Shown: positions 48,411-56,264 of the stretch, piece after piece
Position numbering within the stretch: the first letter of the stretch is position 1
How the letters are laid out: each line of letters begins with the position of its first letter
Source of the DNA: Flavobacteriaceae bacterium
Lineage (GTDB): Bacteria > Bacteroidota > Bacteroidia > Flavobacteriales > Flavobacteriaceae
Direction: 5' to 3'
DNA length: 64,000 nucleotides
NCBI GenBank assembly: GCA_013043685.1
Contig: JABDNT010000018.1
Coordinates: 42,618 to 106,617, forward strand
The notes under the pieces: generated by a model
Seen by the model: the letters and a program-made list of their open reading frames with translations, nothing else
Databases searched by the model: none
What the model was told of the DNA's origin: nothing
Program-made: the position numbers and the translations under genes

Positions 48411-51338
48411 TTATTTAATTTCTATTTCGTCCACAAAGATCCAGGCCTTACCATCGAAAGGGTGTCCCAGGTGCCATTCAGGCAGGTCTCCCAGGTTTCT
48501 AGCTACAATCTTGACATAGCGCGCACTATACCCGCCCATTGAGAATTGAACCGTCTGGATCTCTGATTCCTCCGAAGGCAGTTCAGCGTCTATCTCCTGA
48601 GGTGGCAGATTTTTATAGAAGGTCCTGCGATTATCAGACACATAACATTCTACTTGAGTGGGAAAGAAGATCCAACTCCGCTGATCCTGAAGGAAATTTA
48701 CCGATACTGTATCAAATGGTTTTACACTCCCCAGATCTATCACAGCGATAACATCGGTGTCCTGGTATCCTTGCCAGGCCCCTGTTCTAAAATCCTTTGA
48801 ACCGCGAATGCCATCAATTAAAGCATCATTCCCCCCTGCGTTATACTGATTTGCATATTCGTTATCGAGGGTAATGCTGATATTGGGATCTATTTTATAG
48901 AATTGGGTCTCCATCACAGCACTCTGTAATCCATCGGTGATGGCATAGGCTTTTAACAATGTCGCTTCAGAAATCTTAATAGACTCACTGTACGGTTTGA
49001 ATTCACCATCGTTCAGACTGTAGTATATCTCCGCATCCTTGGAAACGTTGTCGAGAGAAATGCTAGTTTGCACCTTAAATGCCACATCGCCTTCCGCGAT
49101 GAATGGAGCAGGCGTAATGAGATATTCGGTGATCTCAGAAGTTGGAGCTGCTGAATCACTATTTCCCCAGTTGGAAGGCGTACTGGTCATTTCAAACTTT
49201 AACACACCACCCGCGAGGATCTCATCATGCCTGAGGTAGGTCCTGTTCAGTGGCTTTCCATTCAATGAAGCTGATTTGATGTATATATTTTGTTCGTTGA
49301 TCATTTCGGCGGCTACCGTGAATTGTTTGCCCGATTCCAGGTTTATGGTAGCTTTGTGGAACAAAGGTGTGCCGATTACATATTCGTTACTGCCAGGAGT
49401 TACCGGATAAAAGCCTAAAGAACTGAATACGTACCAGGCGCTCATTTGGCCACAGTCTTCATTGCCGCTAATACCATCGGGTGCGTTGGTATATAATTCA
49501 GTAAGAATTTGATGTACTTTTTCCTGAGTCATAAAGGGCTTATTCACGTAATTGTACAGGTAAGCCATATGATGACTTGGTTCATTGCCATGTGCATATT
49601 GGCCAATAAGTCCTGTGATATCAGCCTGATCCCTTCCTGAGGTCTCGGTCTCGGCCAAAAACAGATCATTCAGATGCTGTCGGAATTCATCTTTTCCTCC
49701 CATCAATGCTATTTGTCCTTTAACATCCTGAGGTGCATATAGACTGTACTGCCATGCATTGGCTTCCGTATAATTGAAATTAACCTCGAACGGATCGAAA
49801 GGGCCGAACCAGGTATTTCGGAAACGGCCTCTCATAAAATTGGTTTGAGGATCGTAGACATTCTTGTAGTATTGAGCTCTCTTTATGAAATCTTCATAGA
49901 CCCCCGTTTTACCCATCGCCTGTGCCATTTGAGCAATAGTCCAGTCGTCGTACGCATATTCCAGGGTTTTGGAAACCGATTCGCTCTCTTCTTCCACCGG
50001 TATAAAACCAAATTTTCTATACGATGCGAGCCCCAGGTGATCCCTGGTTGCACTGTGTACCATGGCCTCAAGAGCTTTTTCCGCATCGTAGTCTCGGATA
50101 CCCTTCAAGTAAGCATCCGCGATAACGGGAATACCGTGATAACCTATCATACAACCTGTATAATTCGCGGAGAGGTCCCATATCGGGATAATTCCACCCT
50201 CGTCATATTTGGCAAGCATAGTATTGATAAAATCGTTGGTGCGCTCTTGCTCGATGATGGTATAAAGCGGGTGGGCGGCACGAAAGGTATCCCAGAGGGA
50301 AAAGACCGTATAATAATCGAATGCATTGGTTTGATGGATCTTGAGGTCCATACCCCGGTAACGTCCATCCGTGTCCTGGTAGAGGTTAGGAGCCAGCATA
50401 GAATGATATAAAGCCGTATAGAAATTAGTCTTGTGATCCTCATTCGGTGATTCTATCACGATCTTCTCTAATTGAGTTTCCCAAAGTTCCTCTGCTTCAG
50501 CCTTAACCTGCTCGAATGTTTTATCACCAATTTCGGTTTCAAGGTTCATCTTGGCACCCTCTTCATCCACGGCCGAAATTCCTACTTTAACAATTAAAGG
50601 TTCATCGCTGGTATGGTCGAAATGATAAGCTACCATTCTGGTTTGGGGCAAAGAGTGGGTAGAAGCCGTCTCACTGATAATTGGATGGGAAAATTTAATA
50701 TGAAAAAAAAGTCGTTGGTCCTTGGCCCATGCTTCCGAATGACGATGACCAATTATCTCATAATCATTGATCTTTTTTATTTCTGAACTCAGCAGTTTGT
50801 CCCTGTGCTGGAGATCGAGCATCACAATTCTCTTGGAGCCATTCGGGAAGTTGTACCGATGCATTCCGCTCCTTTTTGAAACTGTGAGCTCGACATCTAT
50901 TTCGGTGGAATCCAAATGCACTTTGTAATACCCAGGCGATGCTTCTTCATTATCATGGGAGAAATGGGCGCGATATCCTTTCTTACCCTCAGCTCCATTA
51001 TTGAAAACAACCTCGTTTGTGGGCATTAACAATATGTCGCCGTAATCACTCACACCCGTACCACTCAAGTGAGTGTGTGAAAAACCGTAGATAAAATCGT
51101 CACTGTAATGGTAGCCGCTGCAACCGTCCCATCCTTCCAGGCGGGTGTCCGGACTTAGCTGCATCATCCCAAATGGAAGCGTGGCACCGGGATACGTATG
51201 GCCGTGGCCACCGGTTCCAATAAATGGATTAACATATTCGATCAGGCTTTTTTCTTTCTTGGCAACTGTAATATTTTCGGAATTATTGCAACTAATGCAC
51301 AAAAGAGAAATGAAAAGGATGGTGATTGCGATTCTCAT
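48411..51338 (-). CDS. GH92 alpha-mannosidase lipoprotein
   Basis: 975 aa. A lipoprotein signal (MRIAITILFISLLCISC, Cys17) precedes a GH92 catalytic region (about 30-730): VNPFIGTGGHGHTYPGATLP, GYHYSDDFIYGFSHTHLSGTG, ETDGR-type and GNEDCGQMSAWYVFSSLGFY. GH92 enzymes are calcium-dependent exo-alpha-mannosidases acting on N-glycans. The C-terminal 240 residues add a chitobiase-C-like strand region (EIYYSLNDGEFKPY) and an F5/8-type discoidin-like domain (WQGYQDTDVIAVIDLGSVKPF), both likely for carbohydrate binding. It is first in an operon with the aspartylglucosaminidase. Confidence 0.95.
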   Translation of the reverse strand: MRIAITILFISLLCISCNNSENITVAKKEKSLIEYVNPFIGTGGHGHTYPGATLPFGMMQLSPDTRLEGWDGCSGYHYSDDFIYGFSHTHLSGTGVSDYGDILLMPTNEVVFNNGAEGKKGYRAHFSHDNEEASPGYYKVHLDSTEIDVELTVSKRSGMHRYNFPNGSKRIVMLDLQHRDKLLSSEIKKINDYEIIGHRHSEAWAKDQRLFFHIKFSHPIISETASTHSLPQTRMVAYHFDHTSDEPLIVKVGISAVDEEGAKMNLETEIGDKTFEQVKAEAEELWETQLEKIVIESPNEDHKTNFYTALYHSMLAPNLYQDTDGRYRGMDLKIHQTNAFDYYTVFSLWDTFRAAHPLYTIIEQERTNDFINTMLAKYDEGGIIPIWDLSANYTGCMIGYHGIPVIADAYLKGIRDYDAEKALEAMVHSATRDHLGLASYRKFGFIPVEEESESVSKTLEYAYDDWTIAQMAQAMGKTGVYEDFIKRAQYYKNVYDPQTNFMRGRFRNTWFGPFDPFEVNFNYTEANAWQYSLYAPQDVKGQIALMGGKDEFRQHLNDLFLAETETSGRDQADITGLIGQYAHGNEPSHHMAYLYNYVNKPFMTQEKVHQILTELYTNAPDGISGNEDCGQMSAWYVFSSLGFYPVTPGSNEYVIGTPLFHKATINLESGKQFTVAAEMINEQNIYIKSASLNGKPLNRTYLRHDEILAGGVLKFEMTSTPSNWGNSDSAAPTSEITEYLITPAPFIAEGDVAFKVQTSISLDNVSKDAEIYYSLNDGEFKPYSESIKISEATLLKAYAITDGLQSAVMETQFYKIDPNISITLDNEYANQYNAGGNDALIDGIRGSKDFRTGAWQGYQDTDVIAVIDLGSVKPFDTVSVNFLQDQRSWIFFPTQVECYVSDNRRTFYKNLPPQEIDAELPSEESEIQTVQFSMGGYSARYVKIVARNLGDLPEWHLGHPFDGKAWIFVDEIEIK

Positions 51339-51416
51339 TCACTGAATTTGAAGGCAAAAGATACGAATTCACGTTAAAAAAAAGTGAAGGAGAACGCAGT
51401 GTTTTAGAATCGGGAT

Positions 51417-51424
51417 TATCTTTA
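51417..51424 (+). promoter_or_regulatory. Candidate -7 box for the metallophosphoesterase gene
   Basis: TATCTTTA followed by ACCC, 16 bp before the ATG; the same string as upstream of exbB and the PorT-like gene. No TTG lies at the right distance. Confidence 0.35.
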
Positions 51425-51440
51425 ACCCAAAAGAACCATT

Positions 51441-52673
51441 ATGATAGTGCGATGGATCATTTTTATAGCCATCTATATTGCAATTGATATATACGCGTAC
51501 CAGGCTTTTAGAACCTTTACGAAGAACAACTGGTTTTCGGCAGCATATATTGCAATATCGGTATTATTATTACTTGCCTTTATTTATCAGGTAACCTCCG
51601 GGGATTCTTCCCGGACCATGACCCCATGGCGTATGTATACCTTCGGACTGGTGGTTGCGATTTTCTTTCCCAAACTCATGCTGGTATTGATTATGTTTAC
51701 TGAGGATGTTGTACGTGTGGTTGTTGGTGGGTTCGCGAAATTAGGTGGGATCAACGACACATTTTTTGTGCCTTCGCGAAGAAAGTTTGTAAGTGCCATC
51801 GCTCTTGGGTTGGCTGCAATTCCGTTCAGCTCTTTACTTTATGGTATGTACAGGGGAAAGTATAATTACAAAGTACTCTCTTACACCCTGGAGTTTGACG
51901 ATCTTCCCGATGCGTTTGATGGCTATCGGATCACGCAGATAAGTGATGTGCACAGCGGAAGTTTCGACAACGAAGAAAAGGTGGCCTACGGAATAGACCT
52001 GGTTAATCAGCAAAAAAGTGATCTAATCTTATTCACTGGAGATCTGGTAAACAATATGACGAATGAGATGATTCCCTGGAAGGACTTGTTCTCGAAATTG
52101 AAGGCCGGGGATGGTGTTTTCTCCGTGTTAGGCAATCATGACTATGGAGACTATGTGACCTGGGCATCGGCAGAAGATAAGATTCAGAACCTTGAAGATA
52201 TGAAGATCCTTCAGAAAGAAATGGGTTGGGACCTGTTGCTAAACGAAAACCGAACGATTGAAAGAAATGGTGAACGTATTAAACTGATAGGAGTTGAAAA
52301 CTGGGGTGCTGGAGGTTTTAAGAAAGCAGGAGATCTCAATGCGGCATGTGAAGGTGTTGGTGACGATGAATTCAAGATCCTGATGAGCCATGATCCTTCT
52401 CACTGGCAGCAGCAGGTAAAAGCAGATGCTCGTCATTTCCATCTTACCTTAAGTGGACATACTCATGGTATGCAATTCGGAATTGAAATTCCCGGACTCG
52501 TAAAATGGAGCCCTGTTAAATATCGATACGAGAACTGGGCTGGGATATATGAAGAATTCGGACGCTATATAAATGTGAACCGTGGATTCGGTTTTATTGG
52601 ATATCCGGGACGCGTGGGTATCTGGCCGGAGGTAACCGTCATTGAGCTTAAAAAACGCTCTCATACCGCATAA
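51441..52673 (+). CDS. Membrane-anchored metallophosphoesterase (YkuE/YaeI-like)
   Basis: 410 aa. About three N-terminal membrane helices (to about 150) are followed by a calcineurin-like phosphoesterase domain. All metal-binding motifs are present: ITQISDVHSGSF, LFTGDLVNN, VLGNHDYGDY, MSHDPSHW and LSGHTHGMQFG. The YkuE/YaeI branch can act on lipid-linked pyrophosphates; the true substrate is not shown here. The next gene starts 45 bp on and has its own -7 box. Confidence 0.9.
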   Translation: MIVRWIIFIAIYIAIDIYAYQAFRTFTKNNWFSAAYIAISVLLLLAFIYQVTSGDSSRTMTPWRMYTFGLVVAIFFPKLMLVLIMFTEDVVRVVVGGFAKLGGINDTFFVPSRRKFVSAIALGLAAIPFSSLLYGMYRGKYNYKVLSYTLEFDDLPDAFDGYRITQISDVHSGSFDNEEKVAYGIDLVNQQKSDLILFTGDLVNNMTNEMIPWKDLFSKLKAGDGVFSVLGNHDYGDYVTWASAEDKIQNLEDMKILQKEMGWDLLLNENRTIERNGERIKLIGVENWGAGGFKKAGDLNAACEGVGDDEFKILMSHDPSHWQQQVKADARHFHLTLSGHTHGMQFGIEIPGLVKWSPVKYRYENWAGIYEEFGRYINVNRGFGFIGYPGRVGIWPEVTVIELKKRSHTA

Positions 52674-52687
52674 TTCGCGGGAAATGT

Positions 52688-52695
52688 TATATTTG
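52688..52695 (+). promoter_or_regulatory. Sigma-A -7 box for the thioredoxin-like gene
   Basis: TATATTTG, a full match to TAnnTTTG, 23 bp before the ATG. No TTG at the expected spacing was found. Confidence 0.55.
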
Positions 52696-52718
52696 TATCA
52701 ACTAATACTTCAATAGCC

Positions 52719-53015
52719 ATGTCTAAATTTGGAGAATTAATAGAGACCAACGTCCCCGTTTTACTAGATTTTTACACGGAGTGGGATGAAGCCTGCAAGG
52801 AAATGCATGCTGTCTTACGAGACGTTGCGGCTGCTCTTGGCGACAAAGCTCGAGTTATTAAAATTGACGTAGAGAAAAACTCCGAATTAGCCGAAGCATT
52901 ACGCGTAAAAGGGTTACCTACTCTTATGATCTACAAGAATGGCGAAATGAAATGGCGACAAAGTGGCGAACAGGATGCCAATACGTTAATTGGTTTAGTC
53001 AAAGAATTTGTATAA
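52719..53015 (+). CDS. Thioredoxin-fold protein with only one active-site Cys
   Basis: 98 aa, a single thioredoxin domain without a signal peptide. The fold is clear: PVLLDFYTEWDEACKEM, then VRGLPT-like VKGLPTLMIYKNGE with the cis-Pro loop. The active site reads W22-D-E-A-C26 where thioredoxin has WCGPC, so the nucleophilic first Cys is replaced by Asp23 and only the second Cys remains. It cannot run the normal dithiol cycle. It may act as a monothiol protein, a chaperone or a binding module. Confidence 0.88.
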   Translation: MSKFGELIETNVPVLLDFYTEWDEACKEMHAVLRDVAAALGDKARVIKIDVEKNSELAEALRVKGLPTLMIYKNGEMKWRQSGEQDANTLIGLVKEFV

Positions 53016-53046
53016 CAGTACCCCCACTCATTAAAGTAGACAGGAA

Positions 53047-54459
53047 TTGATATTCAGTAGTGAAATTTTTCTGTTTTTATTCCTCCCTATATTTTTAGCA
53101 TTCTATTATCTGTCTCCTAAAAAGGTCAAGACATTTGTATTGCTTATTGCAAGTCTGTTGTTCTACACCTGGGGAGAGGAAGTCCTGGTTGTTGTTATGC
53201 TTACTTCGACCGTGGTCGATTTTTTCAGCGGGATAATAATAGAGCGCGGTTATCGAAAGGTGGGACTCGGACTTTCATTACTTACGAATTTAAGTTTATT
53301 AGGTTTCTTCAAATACTTTAATTTCACTTTTGAGAACTTCAATTCATTTATTTCGGTTTTCGGATACGATCCAATGGTTTTGGAAGGGGTGCCCGAGATC
53401 ATCCTGCCAATAGGAATTAGCTTTTATACCTTCCAGACATTGTCTTACACTATAGATGTTTATCGCGGACAGGTGAAGGCAAACAGAAATTTCATTCAGT
53501 TTGCTTCTTATGTTACGATGTTTCCACAATTAGTTGCTGGTCCAATTGTACGTTACGCCGATATTGCGAGCCAACTGGCTAATAAGGATATATCGGTTAA
53601 GAACTTTACCATAGGCATTGAGCGTTTTATTGTAGGGCTAGCAAAGAAAGTACTGATCGCTAATACATTTGCGACCATTGCTGATGGAATTTTTGCCGAG
53701 AACCTGAACGATTTATCTACTCCTATGGCATGGCTGGGTATTTTGGCCTATACCTTTCAGATCTATTTCGACTTCTCAGGGTATTCTGATATGGCTATCG
53801 GACTCGGTCGCATGCTTGGGTTCGATTTTCTTGAGAACTTTAATTATCCGTATATCGCGAAAAGCATTCGCGAATTCTGGCGGCGATGGCACATTTCATT
53901 ATCTACCTGGTTTCGGGACTATGTGTATATTTCCCTGGGCGGGAACAGGCGAAGTCCGATCCGCACGTATGTGAATTTGTTTATCGTATTTTTCGTTACC
54001 GGCTTGTGGCATGGAGCCAGTTGGAATTTTGTTATCTGGGGCTTGTTCCATGGGGTATTACTTGTCCTTGAGCGATTCGGATTCGACAAAGTCCTCAATA
54101 AATCCTGGAAACCCTTTCAACATTTTTATACACTTTTAGCTGTGATTGTGGGATGGGTTTTGTTCAGGGCTGAAACACTGGGAGATGCGACAACCTATCT
54201 TGCGAAAATGTTCTGGTATACTTCCGGAGATATTACACTGAACAGTTACCTGTCGTTTCTTCATTTTGATGCGCGCACGGTAGTATTCATTATTATGGCA
54301 ACACTGTTTTCAACCCCTGTTTACCGATATATAGATAGATTGGTGCTTAGTCCAAAAATAGTAGGTGTTAGACCATTGTTCTATGCTGTTCTGCTTTTAC
54401 TATCGATAGTTTATGTAGGTTCCGAATCGTATAATCCATTTATATATTTCAGATTTTAA
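53047..54459 (+). CDS. MBOAT-family O-acyltransferase (AlgI/DltB-like)
   Basis: 470 aa, polytopic with about 10-11 helices. The start is TTG: the family N-terminus (IFSSEIFLFLFLPIFLAFYYL) begins immediately after it and no ATG is near. Motifs include PQLVAGPIVRYADI, FDFSGYSDMAIGLGRMLG, REFWRRWHISLSTWFRDYVYI and the active-site His region TGLWHGASWNFVIWG. It moves acyl groups across the membrane for O-acetylation of an exopolysaccharide or wall polymer. The next gene, AlgJ-like, overlaps it by 1 nt. Confidence 0.93.
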   Translation: MIFSSEIFLFLFLPIFLAFYYLSPKKVKTFVLLIASLLFYTWGEEVLVVVMLTSTVVDFFSGIIIERGYRKVGLGLSLLTNLSLLGFFKYFNFTFENFNSFISVFGYDPMVLEGVPEIILPIGISFYTFQTLSYTIDVYRGQVKANRNFIQFASYVTMFPQLVAGPIVRYADIASQLANKDISVKNFTIGIERFIVGLAKKVLIANTFATIADGIFAENLNDLSTPMAWLGILAYTFQIYFDFSGYSDMAIGLGRMLGFDFLENFNYPYIAKSIREFWRRWHISLSTWFRDYVYISLGGNRRSPIRTYVNLFIVFFVTGLWHGASWNFVIWGLFHGVLLVLERFGFDKVLNKSWKPFQHFYTLLAVIVGWVLFRAETLGDATTYLAKMFWYTSGDITLNSYLSFLHFDARTVVFIIMATLFSTPVYRYIDRLVLSPKIVGVRPLFYAVLLLLSIVYVGSESYNPFIYFRF

Positions 54460-55604
54460 TGATGAAAGTAAACCGATACATATCTATTGTCATTTTCGTC
54501 CTTATTCTCTGGCTGCCATTGGGGATGAATTTAATTGGATGGGATGAGGATCCTGATGCCAAACAGGTTGAAGTTCCGAAATTAACGTTCAAGCAAACTG
54601 ATTCGGCCGTTGGTATAAAGGAAATCACTCGTGGTTTGTATAAGGATATTATGATGTATAAGGATGGGATAGATGGCTATTTTCTGGAGACATACCCGTT
54701 AAAAGATATTTCTTTCACCTCATATCGCGATATCCAGCGGGAGGTCTTTGGAGCGGATCCAATTCCGAAGAAGGTGGTAGAAGGAAGAGAAGGATGGATG
54801 TTCCTGGGGAATAGTTATTCTGAAGTGATCACTGAATCGATAGGCCTGGAACTATTTCCCCCGGGTTACCTGAAGCATATTAAAAAAACAGTATCGGACC
54901 GGGAAAAGTGGCTGGCATCTAAGAACGTCGCTTATTATATGGCCATCGCACCGAATAAACATTCTGTATACGGCGAATATCTTCCAATAAAATATCGCGA
55001 TACCATATCAAAGAAAAAACAATTGCTGGAATTGCTTTCGGACGACCACCGGATCATAGATATGGCAAAGGACTTCTCCGAATATAAAAAAGGAGACAAG
55101 CTTTTTTATAAAACGAATACGCATTGGACGGATATTGGAGCTTACTGGGGATATTATAATTTGATGCTGGAAATAAAAAAGGGTTTCCCCGAAGTTCAAA
55201 TATTACCGATAAGTGCGGTAGAAAGGGAAGTGAAAACGACAAATTCTGAAGATCTTACCAGGATGTTACGCATAGAGGTAGGCGAAGAGGTTATTCAGCT
55301 GGTAAATAATAACAAACAAAGTATTGGATTAGAAAAACAACTTCCTGTCCCCGATTACTATAAGTCAAACCCCTCCACTTATGAATACCGTTATAAAAGC
55401 GATGTTAATGATCTGAAAGTTTTAATGCTTGGCGATTCCTTTAGTACGGCACTGAGGCAATTTTTAAGAGAGAGCTTTGGAGAAATTGTAATTTTAAGAA
55501 GTTATACATTATCCGAAAGTATAATAGAGAAAGAAGCTCCGGATATACTTATACACCAATTTGTGGAGCGCGGTGTGGATATGTTACCTGTCACGCGGAA
55601 ATAA
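54459..55604 (+). CDS. AlgJ/AlgX-like O-acetyltransferase (SGNH-like)
   Basis: 381 aa with one N-terminal membrane anchor (YISIVIFVLILWLPLGMNLIG) and a large extracytoplasmic domain. KTNTHWTDIGAYWGYYNLM supplies the Asp/His-type motif of AlgJ/AlgX proteins, and LMLGDSFSTALRQF the nucleophilic Ser block. It should transfer acetyl groups delivered by the MBOAT partner to a periplasmic polysaccharide. It is coupled to the MBOAT gene (TAATG). The 3' end overlaps the convergent deacetylase gene by 21 bp. Confidence 0.9.
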   Translation: MMKVNRYISIVIFVLILWLPLGMNLIGWDEDPDAKQVEVPKLTFKQTDSAVGIKEITRGLYKDIMMYKDGIDGYFLETYPLKDISFTSYRDIQREVFGADPIPKKVVEGREGWMFLGNSYSEVITESIGLELFPPGYLKHIKKTVSDREKWLASKNVAYYMAIAPNKHSVYGEYLPIKYRDTISKKKQLLELLSDDHRIIDMAKDFSEYKKGDKLFYKTNTHWTDIGAYWGYYNLMLEIKKGFPEVQILPISAVEREVKTTNSEDLTRMLRIEVGEEVIQLVNNNKQSIGLEKQLPVPDYYKSNPSTYEYRYKSDVNDLKVLMLGDSFSTALRQFLRESFGEIVILRSYTLSESIIEKEAPDILIHQFVERGVDMLPVTRK

Positions 55605-56255
55605 GGAATTGTCGATACTTTTCGCCATCCAGCCTTTGTTCCTGATAGAATCTAATAAAATTGGAAGCGCAAAGCGCAGACTCTTCTCAGCTTTTAAACT
55701 ATCGTGAAACACTACAATACTTCCTGACTCTAAATTACCCTTTACATTATCAAGGCATTTCTCTTCTGAAATCTTTTGGTCATAATCATAACTCAACACA
55801 TCCCACATTACTATTTTATAATCCTTTTTAAGGATGCTTGCAGCCTGGGTAGAAGTCAACTTCCCATATGGTGGCCTGAACAATTTAACCATATCCTCAG
55901 AAAATGACTCCTGATTTTGGATGATGTCTTCGGCGATTTCAAAATCATTGATGTATTCAGAAGTTGAGGTTTGCCACCCCTTCAGATGACTATATGAATG
56001 ATTTCCTATAGCATGACCTTCGGAAATTATCTTATCGAAAATCTCGGGATGCTTTTCTACATTTCGCCCGATACAGAAAAATGTGGCTTTTGCATCATAA
56101 GCTGCGAGTGTTTCCAATACCCATGGTGTCACTTCAGGAATCGGGCCGTCATCGAAAGTGAGGAAAACAGAATTTACCTCATTTGGAAATGCCCAGAGTC
56201 GCTTCGGATATAACCGTTGCACAAATCCGGGTGTTTTAACTAACAAGGAATTCAT
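55584..56255 (-). CDS. Polysaccharide deacetylase (NodB-like)
   Basis: 223 aa, a carbohydrate esterase family 4 domain. Motif 1 is LTFDDGPIPEVT, motif 2 is GNHSYSHLKG with the metal-binding His pair, and motif 3 is LFRPPYGKLT. No signal peptide is evident (MNSLLVKTPGFVQRLYPKRLW), which leaves its location open. It would remove N- or O-acetyl groups from a sugar polymer such as peptidoglycan or an exopolysaccharide. It follows the DUF2723 gene by 9 bp. Confidence 0.92.
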   Translation of the reverse strand: MNSLLVKTPGFVQRLYPKRLWAFPNEVNSVFLTFDDGPIPEVTPWVLETLAAYDAKATFFCIGRNVEKHPEIFDKIISEGHAIGNHSYSHLKGWQTSTSEYINDFEIAEDIIQNQESFSEDMVKLFRPPYGKLTSTQAASILKKDYKIVMWDVLSYDYDQKISEEKCLDNVKGNLESGSIVVFHDSLKAEKSLRFALPILLDSIRNKGWMAKSIDNSLFPRDR

Positions 56256-56264
56256 TCTACTTAA

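Noticed and set aside
49845-50411. 188-aa plus-strand ORF inside the GH92 gene
   Set aside because: Antisense shadow of a clear GH92 coding region.
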